DNA of 6,571 nucleotides, taken from the NCBI GenBank assembly GCA_947585885.1, contig CANPXI010000057.1, positions 1-6,571 on the forward strand, read 5' to 3'. Under the pieces are notes generated by a model, which was given only the letters and a program-made list of their open reading frames with translations, did no database searches and was not told the origin of the DNA. Below are positions 1-4,941 of the stretch, piece by piece. Origin of the DNA: an uncultured Bacilli bacterium. GTDB taxonomy: Bacteria; Bacillota_I; Bacilli_A; RF39; UBA660. The first letter of the stretch is position 1. Each line of letters begins with the position of its first letter. Made by a program: the position numbers and the translations under genes.

Positions 1-1
1 A

Positions 2-1582
2 ACAATAGGTTTTAGTGCAGCATATTGGAGTGCTCAGATAGTAGGAGAAGGAAAAGATATTGTAGTAGAAACAGATGAGCTTAAAATAATATTTACAGAT
101 ACAACAGCGATATCAGAAACAGAAGTAAAACCTGGTTGGGAGACAAATAAAACATTTACAGTAGAAAATAAAAGTGATGACGTATATTACTATAATATAG
201 GAATAGAAAACCTAGTAAATACATTTGTATTAGACTTTCTAAAATATAAAATAACTTCCGAAGATGGAGGATACAATATGGATAATTATGCTTCAGTACC
301 AAAGTCAGAAGAAGCAAGAAAAGAAATACTTGAAGAAGGAATAAAGATAGAAAAAGACAAAAAACACACATACACAATAGAATTCAAATATGAAGAAAGT
401 AACTCGGACCAAAGTGAAGATATGGGAAAAATATTAAGTGGAAACTTAATGATAGAAGAAGGACATGGTCCAATACTAGTAAAAGATTTTGGAGAAACAT
501 TATATCCTAACGCAGAAAAGCGAACAACATTTAATACAGTGTTATCAGAATCAAAAATATATTATGAAGATGGAGCATATACAGAAGATTTAGAGAAAGA
601 TGGGAAAGGAGATAGAGTCTATTATTTCACAGGAAACCCAGATAACTGGGTGTCATTTGCAGGTTTCTACTGGAGAATCATTAGAACAAATGAAGATGGA
701 GGCTTAAGACTATTGTATGCAGGAGAAGCATCATATAAAGGAAATACAACTGAGGGATATATAGGAGGAACAAATAAAACATATCAATATAATGATAAAT
801 ATGACAATACAGCATATGTAGGATACATGTATGGAGATAGTGGAAGTTTAACAAATATTAGAGGAAATTCACAAGATTCAACTGTAAAGACAGAAATAGA
901 TAGTTGGTATGAAACAAATATATATGGTAAAAATGATAGTAGTAGTAATAGATATGACGATTACGTAAGTAAAACAGCAATATATTGTAATGATAGAAGT
1001 AATGATGATTGGTCAACAGGTACAATGTACTACGCTGCAGCTCAAAGAATATCAACATGGGCAAGCAGTTATGGAGGGGTAACAAGTGACACTAATTTTA
1101 GACCATCATTTAAATGTGGAGTAAAATCTGATGGAGAAATGCATACAGATTCTAAAGATGAAACAGAAAGGAAGAAAGATTTATTTACAGCAAGTAATAG
1201 TAAGGATATAGGAAATGAAAAATTAACATACCCAGTAGCCTTAATAACAGCAGATGAAATAGTATATGCAGGAGGAAAAGCAGGAACAAATGCACCAAAT
1301 GCTTACTACTATTTGAACAGTAATGGTCAAAGCATTACGGGAACGAATTATTGGTGGACAATGAGTCCGTGTCGCTTCTACAGCGGCTACGCGTACGTGT
1401 TCAGCGTGCGCGGCAGCGCTGGTAACCCAGGCTACTTGGTCAACAGCTACGTCAGCAATTCGAGCAACGTCGTGCGTCCAGTTCTTTCTCTGAAATCTTG
1501 TGTTACATTAACTGGTAAGGGTGCTTGGGATGACCCATATATACCTGGTATAGATGAAACTTGTGCACAAGCAGAGAATTAA
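2..1582 (+). CDS. Surface-type protein with C-terminal DGR-like variable lectin-like domain (5' partial)
   Basis: The frame is open from the first bases of the window to TAA at 1580-1582, giving 526 visible residues; the true start lies upstream, and the ATG at 278 is internal. The first residues (TIGFSAAYWSAQ) look like the end of an export or membrane-anchor segment. A beta-rich region with a charged, Lys/Glu-rich stretch follows (about residues 10-150), resembling TasA/camelysin-like wall-protein N-termini only loosely. From about residue 207 (NPDNWVSFAGFYWRIIRTNEDGG) to the end it resembles a repetitive gut-Firmicutes family: a WRIIR block, a TAYVGYMYG block, AIYCNDRS, a LTYPVALITADEI block, then WWTMSP...VRPVLSLK. 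I recognise this pattern from memory and cannot assign a validated domain name. Codons are mostly A-ending (ATA, GGA, AGA, ACA) except in the GC-rich C-terminal patch described separately. Function is inferred: an exported, possibly ligand-binding surface protein. A hairpin terminator follows the gene directly. Confidence 0.8.
   Translation, partial: TIGFSAAYWSAQIVGEGKDIVVETDELKIIFTDTTAISETEVKPGWETNKTFTVENKSDDVYYYNIGIENLVNTFVLDFLKYKITSEDGGYNMDNYASVPKSEEARKEILEEGIKIEKDKKHTYTIEFKYEESNSDQSEDMGKILSGNLMIEEGHGPILVKDFGETLYPNAEKRTTFNTVLSESKIYYEDGAYTEDLEKDGKGDRVYYFTGNPDNWVSFAGFYWRIIRTNEDGGLRLLYAGEASYKGNTTEGYIGGTNKTYQYNDKYDNTAYVGYMYGDSGSLTNIRGNSQDSTVKTEIDSWYETNIYGKNDSSSNRYDDYVSKTAIYCNDRSNDDWSTGTMYYAAAQRISTWASSYGGVTSDTNFRPSFKCGVKSDGEMHTDSKDETERKKDLFTASNSKDIGNEKLTYPVALITADEIVYAGGKAGTNAPNAYYYLNSNGQSITGTNYWWTMSPCRFYSGYAYVFSVRGSAGNPGYLVNSYVSNSSNVVRPVLSLKSCVTLTGKGAWDDPYIPGIDETCAQAEN
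1352..1492 (+). other. Candidate variable region (VR) of a diversity-generating retroelement target
   Basis: This segment of the surface gene encodes residues 451-497, from WWTMSP to VRPVLSL. I count 66 G/C in the 110 bases 1371-1480 (60%), in a gene that is otherwise strongly AT-rich. Of 37 codons at 1370-1480, 24 end in C (TAC, AGC, GGC, TTC, CGC, AAC, GTC), against 6 of 50 in the stretch just before (1202-1351). In DGRs, AAC codons of a template repeat are mutated at their adenines and copied into the target, leaving just such NNC-rich codons that encode Tyr, Ser, Gly, Phe, Arg and Asn at binding-surface positions. The less biased end (about 1469-1492, encoding VVRPVLSL) is where the fixed homing (IMH-like) sequence would sit. 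Alternatives are a recently transferred cassette or gene conversion among paralogues. No template repeat or reverse transcriptase is visible in the window. Confidence 0.6.
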
Positions 1583-1602
1583 TTAAATTGATTTTAATGA
1601 AG

Positions 1603-1632
1603 ATAACTTTGGTTTAAGACTAAAGTTATTTT
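1603..1632 (+). terminator. Intrinsic terminator after the surface-protein gene
   Basis: ATAACTTT (1603-1610) pairs perfectly with AAAGTTAT (1622-1629) around an 11-base interval, and a short run of four T follows at 1629-1632. The stem is AT-rich and the T tract short, so it may be leaky. It separates the surface gene from the ribosomal operon. Confidence 0.6.
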
Positions 1633-1639
1633 GTATTAG

Positions 1640-1685
1640 GCAATGTTTTTCTTGAATTTAGTGCAATGTTTTTCTTGAATTTAGT
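1640..1685. repeat. Perfect 23-bp tandem duplication
   Basis: Two identical 23-base copies lie head to tail at 1640-1662 and 1663-1685. Each begins GCAATGTTTTT and ends TTGAATTTAGT. The second copy supplies the TTGAAT -35 box of the candidate rplK promoter, so the duplication carries a second, orphan -35-like box 23 bases upstream. It looks like a recent slippage or duplication event between the terminator and the promoter. Confidence 0.9.
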
Positions 1686-1703
1686 ATTATTTTGTGATAT
1701 TAT
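1675..1703 (+). promoter_or_regulatory. Candidate sigma-A promoter of the rplK-rplA operon
   Basis: TTGAAT (1675-1680) is separated by 17 bases from TATTAT (1698-1703), and TG at 1695-1696 gives an extended -10 element. Transcription would start near 1710, leaving a leader of about 108 bases before rplK. The match to consensus and spacing is good; no experiment supports it. Confidence 0.6.
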
Positions 1704-1741
1704 CTTGTTTGAAGTTATATATTTATTATGTAACTAAATTA

Positions 1742-1774
1742 AGTGGGAGACATTGGATTATCATTAAAACCACT
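1742..1774 (+). promoter_or_regulatory. Candidate L1-binding autoregulatory leader of rplK-rplA
   Basis: AGTGG (1742-1746) can pair with CCACT (1770-1774). GTGGGAG sits on the 5' side and an AT-rich stretch ending in AAAACCAC on the 3' side. Many Firmicutes carry a GTGGGAG...ACCAC element just upstream of rplK, thought to imitate the 23S rRNA site of protein L1, so that free L1 represses translation of rplK-rplA. Position, motif and downstream genes fit. The inner helix is weak by eye, so the call rests on the paired ends. Confidence 0.5.
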
Positions 1775-1803
1775 CGCGAAAATAAACTTAAAATATTTTA
1801 TAT

Positions 1804-1809
1804 AGGAGG
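1804..1809 (+). promoter_or_regulatory. Ribosome binding site that decides the rplK start
   Basis: AGGAGG at 1804-1809 lies 8 bases before GTG at 1818. An in-frame GTG at 1809 overlaps this site and would add three residues (MFF) absent from L11 proteins, so 1818 is the start. Confidence 0.85.
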
Positions 1810-1817
1810 TGTTTTTC

Positions 1818-2426
1818 GTGGCAAAACAAGTTACAAAAATAGTAAAGGTTCAAATACCTGCTGGAAAAGCTACACCAGCTCCACCAATAGGTACTATGTT
1901 TGGACCACTTGGTATTAATTTACAAGAATTTTGTACTAGATATAATGATGCAACTAGAGATAAAATGGGAGATATTATCCCAGTTGAAGTAACTGTTTAT
2001 GAAGATAGAACATTTGACTTTGTATTAAAGACTCCACCAACAGCTTCATTATTATTAAAAGCAGCTGGTATTAGTAAGGGAGGAGTAAAAGGAGCTAATG
2101 ATATAGTAGCTACTATTACAAAGGATCAACTTAAACAAGTTGCTGAAACTAAGTTACCTGACTTAAATACTCAAGATATTGAACAAGCTATGAAGATAGT
2201 AGCAGGTACTGCAAGAAATATGGGTATAGCAGTAAAGGGACTTAATGATGCAGAAATGGCAGAACAAGCAGCTGAAGCTAAAGAAGCAGAAGCAGAGATG
2301 GCTAAACTTGATGCTGAACTTGAAAGTATGGAAGCTGAGGCTAAGACATATTCTGAATCTGATTTACCTGAAGTAGAGTCAACTGAACAAAAAGACGATA
2401 CTGAAGAACAAAAAGAAGAAAATTAA
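1818..2426 (+). CDS. rplK: 50S ribosomal protein L11 (uL11) with acidic C-terminal extension
   Basis: L11 binds the GTPase-associated region of 23S rRNA at the base of the L10-L12 stalk and takes part in elongation-factor turnover and the stringent response. The 202-residue product starts MAKQVTKIVKVQIPAGKATP and has the N-terminal PAPPIG loop (residues 20-25), the KTPPTASLLLKAAG block (71-84), and the C-terminal RNA-binding domain ending at GTARNMGIAV (130-139), where typical L11 proteins of about 141 residues stop. Residues 143-202 are an added tail with 23 Asp/Glu against 5 Lys: an Ala/Glu-rich probable helix or coiled coil to about 176, then a likely disordered acidic end. The normally conserved PALGQ stretch reads TMFGP at 26-30. 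The GTG start is set by AGGAGG at 1804. rplA follows after 50 bases, probably on the same transcript. Confidence 0.96.
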   Translation: MAKQVTKIVKVQIPAGKATPAPPIGTMFGPLGINLQEFCTRYNDATRDKMGDIIPVEVTVYEDRTFDFVLKTPPTASLLLKAAGISKGGVKGANDIVATITKDQLKQVAETKLPDLNTQDIEQAMKIVAGTARNMGIAVKGLNDAEMAEQAAEAKEAEAEMAKLDAELESMEAEAKTYSESDLPEVESTEQKDDTEEQKEEN

Positions 2427-2476
2427 TATAAGCGAGAATATAAATAATCCAAATACCACATAAAGGAGGGAAAAAT

Positions 2477-3169
2477 ATGAAACGTCATGGACGTGCTTAT
2501 GTGGAAGCTTCAAGTAAAGTTGATAAGAGTAAAAGTTATCAAGTTGAAGAAGCGGTTAAACTAGTTAAGTCTCTATCTAAAAGAAAGTTTGATGAAACTG
2601 TTGAAGTAGCAATTAACTTAAATATTGATACTACTAAAAGTGATCAACAAGTAAGAAGTAGTTTTACTCTTCCTTATGGAACTGGTAAGACTAAAAGAAT
2701 TTTAGTTGTTACTAAAGGAAGCGTTGAAGAAGCTAAAAAAGCAGGAGCAGACTTTGTAGGTGGAGAAGAAATGGTTGAAAAAATCAGCAAAGAAAACTGG
2801 TTTGACTTCGATGTAATAGTTGCAACACCTGATATGATGGTACCTCTTGGAAAGATTGGTAAGATATTAGGACCTAAAGGTTTAATGCCAAACCCTAAAA
2901 CTGGTACTGTTACTACAAATGTTACTGCAGCTATTGAAAACATAAAGAAAGGTATGATTGAATACCGTGCAGATTCTAACGGAAATGTACATGCAGTTAT
3001 TGGTAAAGTAAGTTTTGACGAAAACAAGTTATGTGAAAACTTAATTGCATTTGTTAATGATTTACTTAAAAATAAACCAACTGGTGTAAAAGGAACTTTT
3101 GTAAAGAATATAAGTATTTCTAGTACAATGGGTCCTGGAATTAAGTTAGATTTAACTAGATTTAATTAA
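2477..3169 (+). CDS. rplA: 50S ribosomal protein L1 (uL1)
   Basis: L1 forms the mobile stalk beside the ribosomal E site, helps release deacylated tRNA, and in many bacteria represses its own mRNA. The product has 230 residues, the normal length. It begins MKRHGRAYVEAS, has the N-terminal AINLNID and QVRSSFTLPYGTGK segments (45-71), a central domain with FDVIVATPDMM (111-121), and the L1 family signature ILGPKGLMPNPKTGTV (130-145). The return to domain I reads IEYRADSNGNVHAVIGKVSF, ending in STMGPGIKLDLTRFN. AAGGAGG at 2463-2469 lies 7 bases before the ATG. It follows rplK closely and is followed by the L10 leader. No separate terminator is seen after rplA, so some transcripts may reach the rplJ attenuator. 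Confidence 0.97.
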   Translation: MKRHGRAYVEASSKVDKSKSYQVEEAVKLVKSLSKRKFDETVEVAINLNIDTTKSDQQVRSSFTLPYGTGKTKRILVVTKGSVEEAKKAGADFVGGEEMVEKISKENWFDFDVIVATPDMMVPLGKIGKILGPKGLMPNPKTGTVTTNVTAAIENIKKGMIEYRADSNGNVHAVIGKVSFDENKLCENLIAFVNDLLKNKPTGVKGTFVKNISISSTMGPGIKLDLTRFN

Positions 3170-3173
3170 TCTA

Positions 3174-3202
3174 TTTACAAAGTTAGTAAAGTGTAGTAAA
3201 AT
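3174..3202 (+). promoter_or_regulatory. Candidate sigma-A promoter for rplJ-rplL
   Basis: TTTACA (3174-3179), a 17-base spacer and TAAAAT (3197-3202) match the consensus at five of six bases each. Transcription would begin near 3209, just before the conserved L10 leader core. The site overlaps a small inverted repeat (AGTGTA 3190-3195 with TACACT 3202-3207), which could be part of the leader in transcripts that read through from rplA. Confidence 0.6.
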
Positions 3203-3208
3203 ACACTA

Positions 3209-3300
3209 TGTAGTTACCGAAGACAGCAGGTAAAAAAGTAAATCCTGCCGAGGGAAATCTTTTATTTAAGTTTCTCTCTTTCGGGAAACTTAATTTTTAT
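3209..3300 (+). promoter_or_regulatory. L10 leader: autoregulatory attenuation element of rplJ-rplL
   Basis: The core ACCGAAGACAGCAGG (3216-3230) and CCTGCCGAGG (3244-3253) match the known Firmicutes L10 leader. GCAGG (3226-3230) pairs with CCTGC (3244-3248), with flanking purine-rich bases that can form the bent internal loop bound by L10. I also see two competing structures. GAGGGAAA (3250-3257) can pair over 8 bp, one G-U, with TTTCTCTC (3271-3278) as an antiterminator; this would use up the 5' arm of the terminator at 3268-3276. In Bacillus subtilis the L10(L12)4 complex is known to bind this leader and promote termination; the layout here fits the same switch. Pairings were found by eye. 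Confidence 0.9.
3268..3298 (+). terminator. rplJ-rplL leader attenuator terminator
   Basis: AAGTTTCTC (3268-3276) pairs with GGGAAACTT (3283-3291) over 9 bp with one G-U and a 6-base loop; A-T pairs can extend the base. TTTTT at 3294-3298 follows. It lies 22 bases before the rplJ start, so it is a regulated attenuator, not an operon end. Confidence 0.8.
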
Positions 3301-3320
3301 TAATAATAAGGAGGACAGAG

Positions 3321-3824
3321 ATGGCAAGTGAGAAAAGTTTAAAACTAAAGACTGAACTTGTTAATGAGATAAATTCAAAACTTGATAACTCTAAAACACT
3401 TCTTTTAGTAGATTATCAAGGAATGAGAGTATCAGATTTAAATAGTTTAAGAAATAGTTTAAAACAAAATGGAAGTGACTTAAAGGTTTATAAAAATACT
3501 TTAGCATCACGTGCATTTAAAGAAAAGGGTATCGAGCTTTCTGAATATATGACTGGTCCAAATGCTTATGTTTTTAGTAAAGATATTATAGAACCAATTA
3601 AGACTATAAGTGAAGTAGCTAAAAAGAATGAGAACTTAAAGATTAAAGCTGGTTATATTGATGGAGAGTTTGCATCAAGTCAAGTTATTAATGAATATGC
3701 AAGTATACCTAGCTATGAAGGTCTTCTTACAATGTTTGCCGGTGGCTTAATAGAACATGTAAGAAACTTAAGTATAGCACTTAACCTATATGCCGAAAAT
3801 TTAGAAAAGGGAGGAAATGAATAA
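3321..3824 (+). CDS. rplJ: 50S ribosomal protein L10 (uL10)
   Basis: L10 anchors the L12 dimers to the ribosome next to L11 and, with L12, acts as the repressor of this operon. The 167-residue product is of usual length. The N-terminal rRNA-binding domain contains KTLLLVDYQGMRVSDLNSLR (25-44), the VYKNTLASRAF motif (56-66), and TGPNAYVFS (78-86). KIKAGYIDG (108-115) and the IPSYEGLLTMFAGGLIEHVR segment (129-148) lead into the C-terminal helix that carries L12 dimers (to ENLEKGGNE). AAGGAGG at 3308-3314 lies 6 bases before the ATG. The stop codon shares its last base with the rplL start (TAATG), pointing to translational coupling. Confidence 0.97.
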   Translation: MASEKSLKLKTELVNEINSKLDNSKTLLLVDYQGMRVSDLNSLRNSLKQNGSDLKVYKNTLASRAFKEKGIELSEYMTGPNAYVFSKDIIEPIKTISEVAKKNENLKIKAGYIDGEFASSQVINEYASIPSYEGLLTMFAGGLIEHVRNLSIALNLYAENLEKGGNE

Positions 3825-4195
3825 TGGCAAAGATAGAAAATAAAGATATTATTGAAGCAATTAAAGAAAAGACTATTCTTGAAGTTAAAGAATTAGTTGA
3901 TATGATGAAAGAAGAGTTTGGAGTAGATCCAAGCGCAGTAGCAGTTGCTGCAGCACCTGTAGCAGGTGGAGATAGTGATGAAGGAAGCAGTACTAAAACT
4001 GTAGTTTTAACTGATGCTGGTGTAGCTAAGTTACAAGTTATTAAAGTTTTAAGAGAAATCACTGGACTTGGACTTAAAGAAGCTAAAGATTTAGCTGATA
4101 ATGGTGGTAATGTTAAAGAAAACGTTAGTGCTGATGAAGCTAATGAAATTAAAGCTAAATTAGAAGAAGCTGGCGCTACTGTAGAACTTAAGTAA
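3824..4195 (+). CDS. rplL: 50S ribosomal protein L7/L12 (bL12)
   Basis: bL12 is the multi-copy stalk protein that recruits translation GTPases. The product has 123 residues: an N-terminal dimerisation domain (2-35, LEVKELVDMMKEEFGV), a short Ala/Val-rich hinge (about 37-55), and the C-terminal domain with the factor-binding helix VIKVLREITGLGLKEAKDL (72-90), ending EAGATVELK. Two details differ from the common form: the usual EFDVVL strand at the start of the C-terminal domain reads TKTVVL (57-62), and the loop after AKDL (DNGGNVKENV) appears one residue shorter and lacks the usual proline. GGGAGG at 3809-3814 gives a 9-base spacing to the ATG, which overlaps the rplJ stop by one base. A terminator follows. 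Confidence 0.97.
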   Translation: MAKIENKDIIEAIKEKTILEVKELVDMMKEEFGVDPSAVAVAAAPVAGGDSDEGSSTKTVVLTDAGVAKLQVIKVLREITGLGLKEAKDLADNGGNVKENVSADEANEIKAKLEEAGATVELK

Positions 4196-4205
4196 GTAAA
4201 AATAC

Positions 4206-4230
4206 AAGCCTTTTTAAATAAGGCTTTTTT
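4206..4230 (+). terminator. Intrinsic terminator after rplL
   Basis: AAGCCTT (4206-4212) pairs perfectly with AAGGCTT (4220-4226) around a 7-base loop, and the T tract runs from 4225 to 4230. It starts 10 bases after the rplL stop and is the clearest terminator in the window. It should allow much higher output of stalk proteins than of the downstream genes. Confidence 0.88.
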
Positions 4231-4256
4231 GCGTTTATAATAGAAGTGGAGGAATT

Positions 4257-4847
4257 ATGGAACATTATTTTACTAATAACGAGAATTTAAAGAGTGAAAT
4301 TAGGAAGATAAGTTATAGTTATGAGTCTACTTCTTTTATGTTTTATTCTGATTTAGGAGTTTTTTCTAAAGATAAGATTGATTATGGATCTAAAGTGTTA
4401 TTAGAAAGTTATTTAAAAAATAATAATAGTTCTAAAAGAGTTTTAGATATAGGGTGTGGGTACGGAATAATAGGAATAGTTATTTCTAAAGTTACTAATT
4501 CTTTTGTTAGTATGATAGATGTTAATAAAAGAGCACTTCATTTAACAGAAAGAAATATTTTAGAAAATAAAGTAAATGCTGAGTGTTTTATGAGTGATGC
4601 TTTTAGTGAAGTTAGTGAAAAATACGACATTATTATTACAAACCCACCAATAAGAGCAGGTAAAGAAAAAGTTCTTGAAATACTTATGGGTGCTAAAGAA
4701 CATTTGAGTAAAAATGGGGAGTTATGGTATGTTATTAGAAAAGATCAAGGAGCAAAGAGTATTAATAAAGTATTAGAAAGTATTTATCAAATAGAAGTAA
4801 TAGAAAGAAGTAAAGGTTTTTATGTTTTTAGAGCAAAAACTAATTGA
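4257..4847 (+). CDS. RsmC/YbxB-like class I SAM-dependent methyltransferase
   Basis: The 196-residue product is a single-domain class I methyltransferase. Motif I is VLDIGCGYGIIGI (62-74); the acidic residue after the second strand is D88 in SMIDVNKRAL; FMSDAF (111-116) is the motif III region; and the catalytic motif IV is NPPIRAGK (129-136), typical of N-methyltransferases of the RsmC family. ELWYVIRKDQGAKS (155-168) matches the end of that family. E. coli RsmC methylates G1207 of 16S rRNA but has an extra N-terminal domain; the short form, called YbxB in B. subtilis, lies between rplL and rpoB just as here. The exact substrate is inferred to be rRNA. GGAGG at 4248-4252 lies 4 bases before the ATG, and the stop is TGA. 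It sits behind the rplL terminator, so expression probably depends on read-through or a weak local promoter. Confidence 0.88.
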   Translation: MEHYFTNNENLKSEIRKISYSYESTSFMFYSDLGVFSKDKIDYGSKVLLESYLKNNNSSKRVLDIGCGYGIIGIVISKVTNSFVSMIDVNKRALHLTERNILENKVNAECFMSDAFSEVSEKYDIIITNPPIRAGKEKVLEILMGAKEHLSKNGELWYVIRKDQGAKSINKVLESIYQIEVIERSKGFYVFRAKTN

Positions 4848-4851
4848 CTTA

Positions 4852-4880
4852 TTTACAATATTTTGATAACATTATATATT
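4852..4880 (+). promoter_or_regulatory. Candidate sigma-A promoter of rpoB
   Basis: TTTACA (4852-4857), a 17-base spacer and TATATT (4875-4880) each match consensus at five of six positions. Transcription would start near 4887, giving a leader of about 55 bases. The -35 box begins five bases after the methyltransferase stop codon. No terminator is seen between the two genes, so read-through transcription is also possible. Confidence 0.6.
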
Positions 4881-4929
4881 GCGATACATGTAAATTTTTA
4901 CATTAATGTGTTTTTAAATCTAAGGGATT

Positions 4930-4936
4930 GGGGTGA
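4930..4936 (+). promoter_or_regulatory. Ribosome binding site used to choose the rpoB start
   Basis: GGGGTGA (4930-4936) resembles the 3' half of the consensus AAGGAGGTGA and lies 5 bases before TTG at 4942. The competing GTG start at 4933 falls inside it and would have to use AAGGGA at 4922-4927. The TTG choice gives an N-terminus (MAYKVEKFGEHRERR) of the same length as that of B. subtilis RpoB. Confidence 0.55.
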
Positions 4937-4941
4937 CTAAT

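Noticed and set aside
278..280. ATG as the start of the first gene
   Set aside because: The same frame is open back to position 2 with protein-like sequence, and no ribosome binding site at normal spacing stands out as decisive; the gene is cut by the window edge.
156..377. Reverse-strand open frame rich in Leu/Phe
   Set aside because: It is the complement of purine-rich coding sequence; hydrophobicity is a by-product of the AT-rich opposite strand.
858..1085. Reverse-strand open frame rich in Tyr/His
   Set aside because: Antisense shadow of the surface gene, low complexity, no start signals.
1361..1480. Mobile element or sequencing contamination as the cause of the GC-rich patch
   Set aside because: The reading frame continues unbroken through it and the encoded WWTMSP...VRPVLSLK pattern belongs to the same protein family, with no terminal repeats or target-site duplication visible.
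1694..1918. 74-codon open frame overlapping the rplK leader and start
   Set aside because: It begins inside the promoter, overlaps rplK in another frame, has no ribosome binding site, and its product has no family-like pattern.
2674..3027. Reverse-strand 117-codon open frame
   Set aside because: Lies wholly inside rplA, whose family signature proves the forward frame.
3781..4062. Reverse-strand 93-codon open frame
   Set aside because: Antisense to the rplJ-rplL junction and the Ala-rich hinge of rplL; no independent signals.
4236..4241. Perfect TATAAT before the methyltransferase gene
   Set aside because: Transcription would start inside the ribosome binding site at about 4248, and the matching -35 (TTTAAA) sits in the terminator loop; likely chance in AT-rich DNA, although a weak promoter is not excluded.
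4900..4915. ACATTAATGT inverted repeat plus T run as a terminator before rpoB
   Set aside because: The stem is only 4 bp with a 2-base gap, too weak for an intrinsic terminator; kept only as a note on the rpoB leader.
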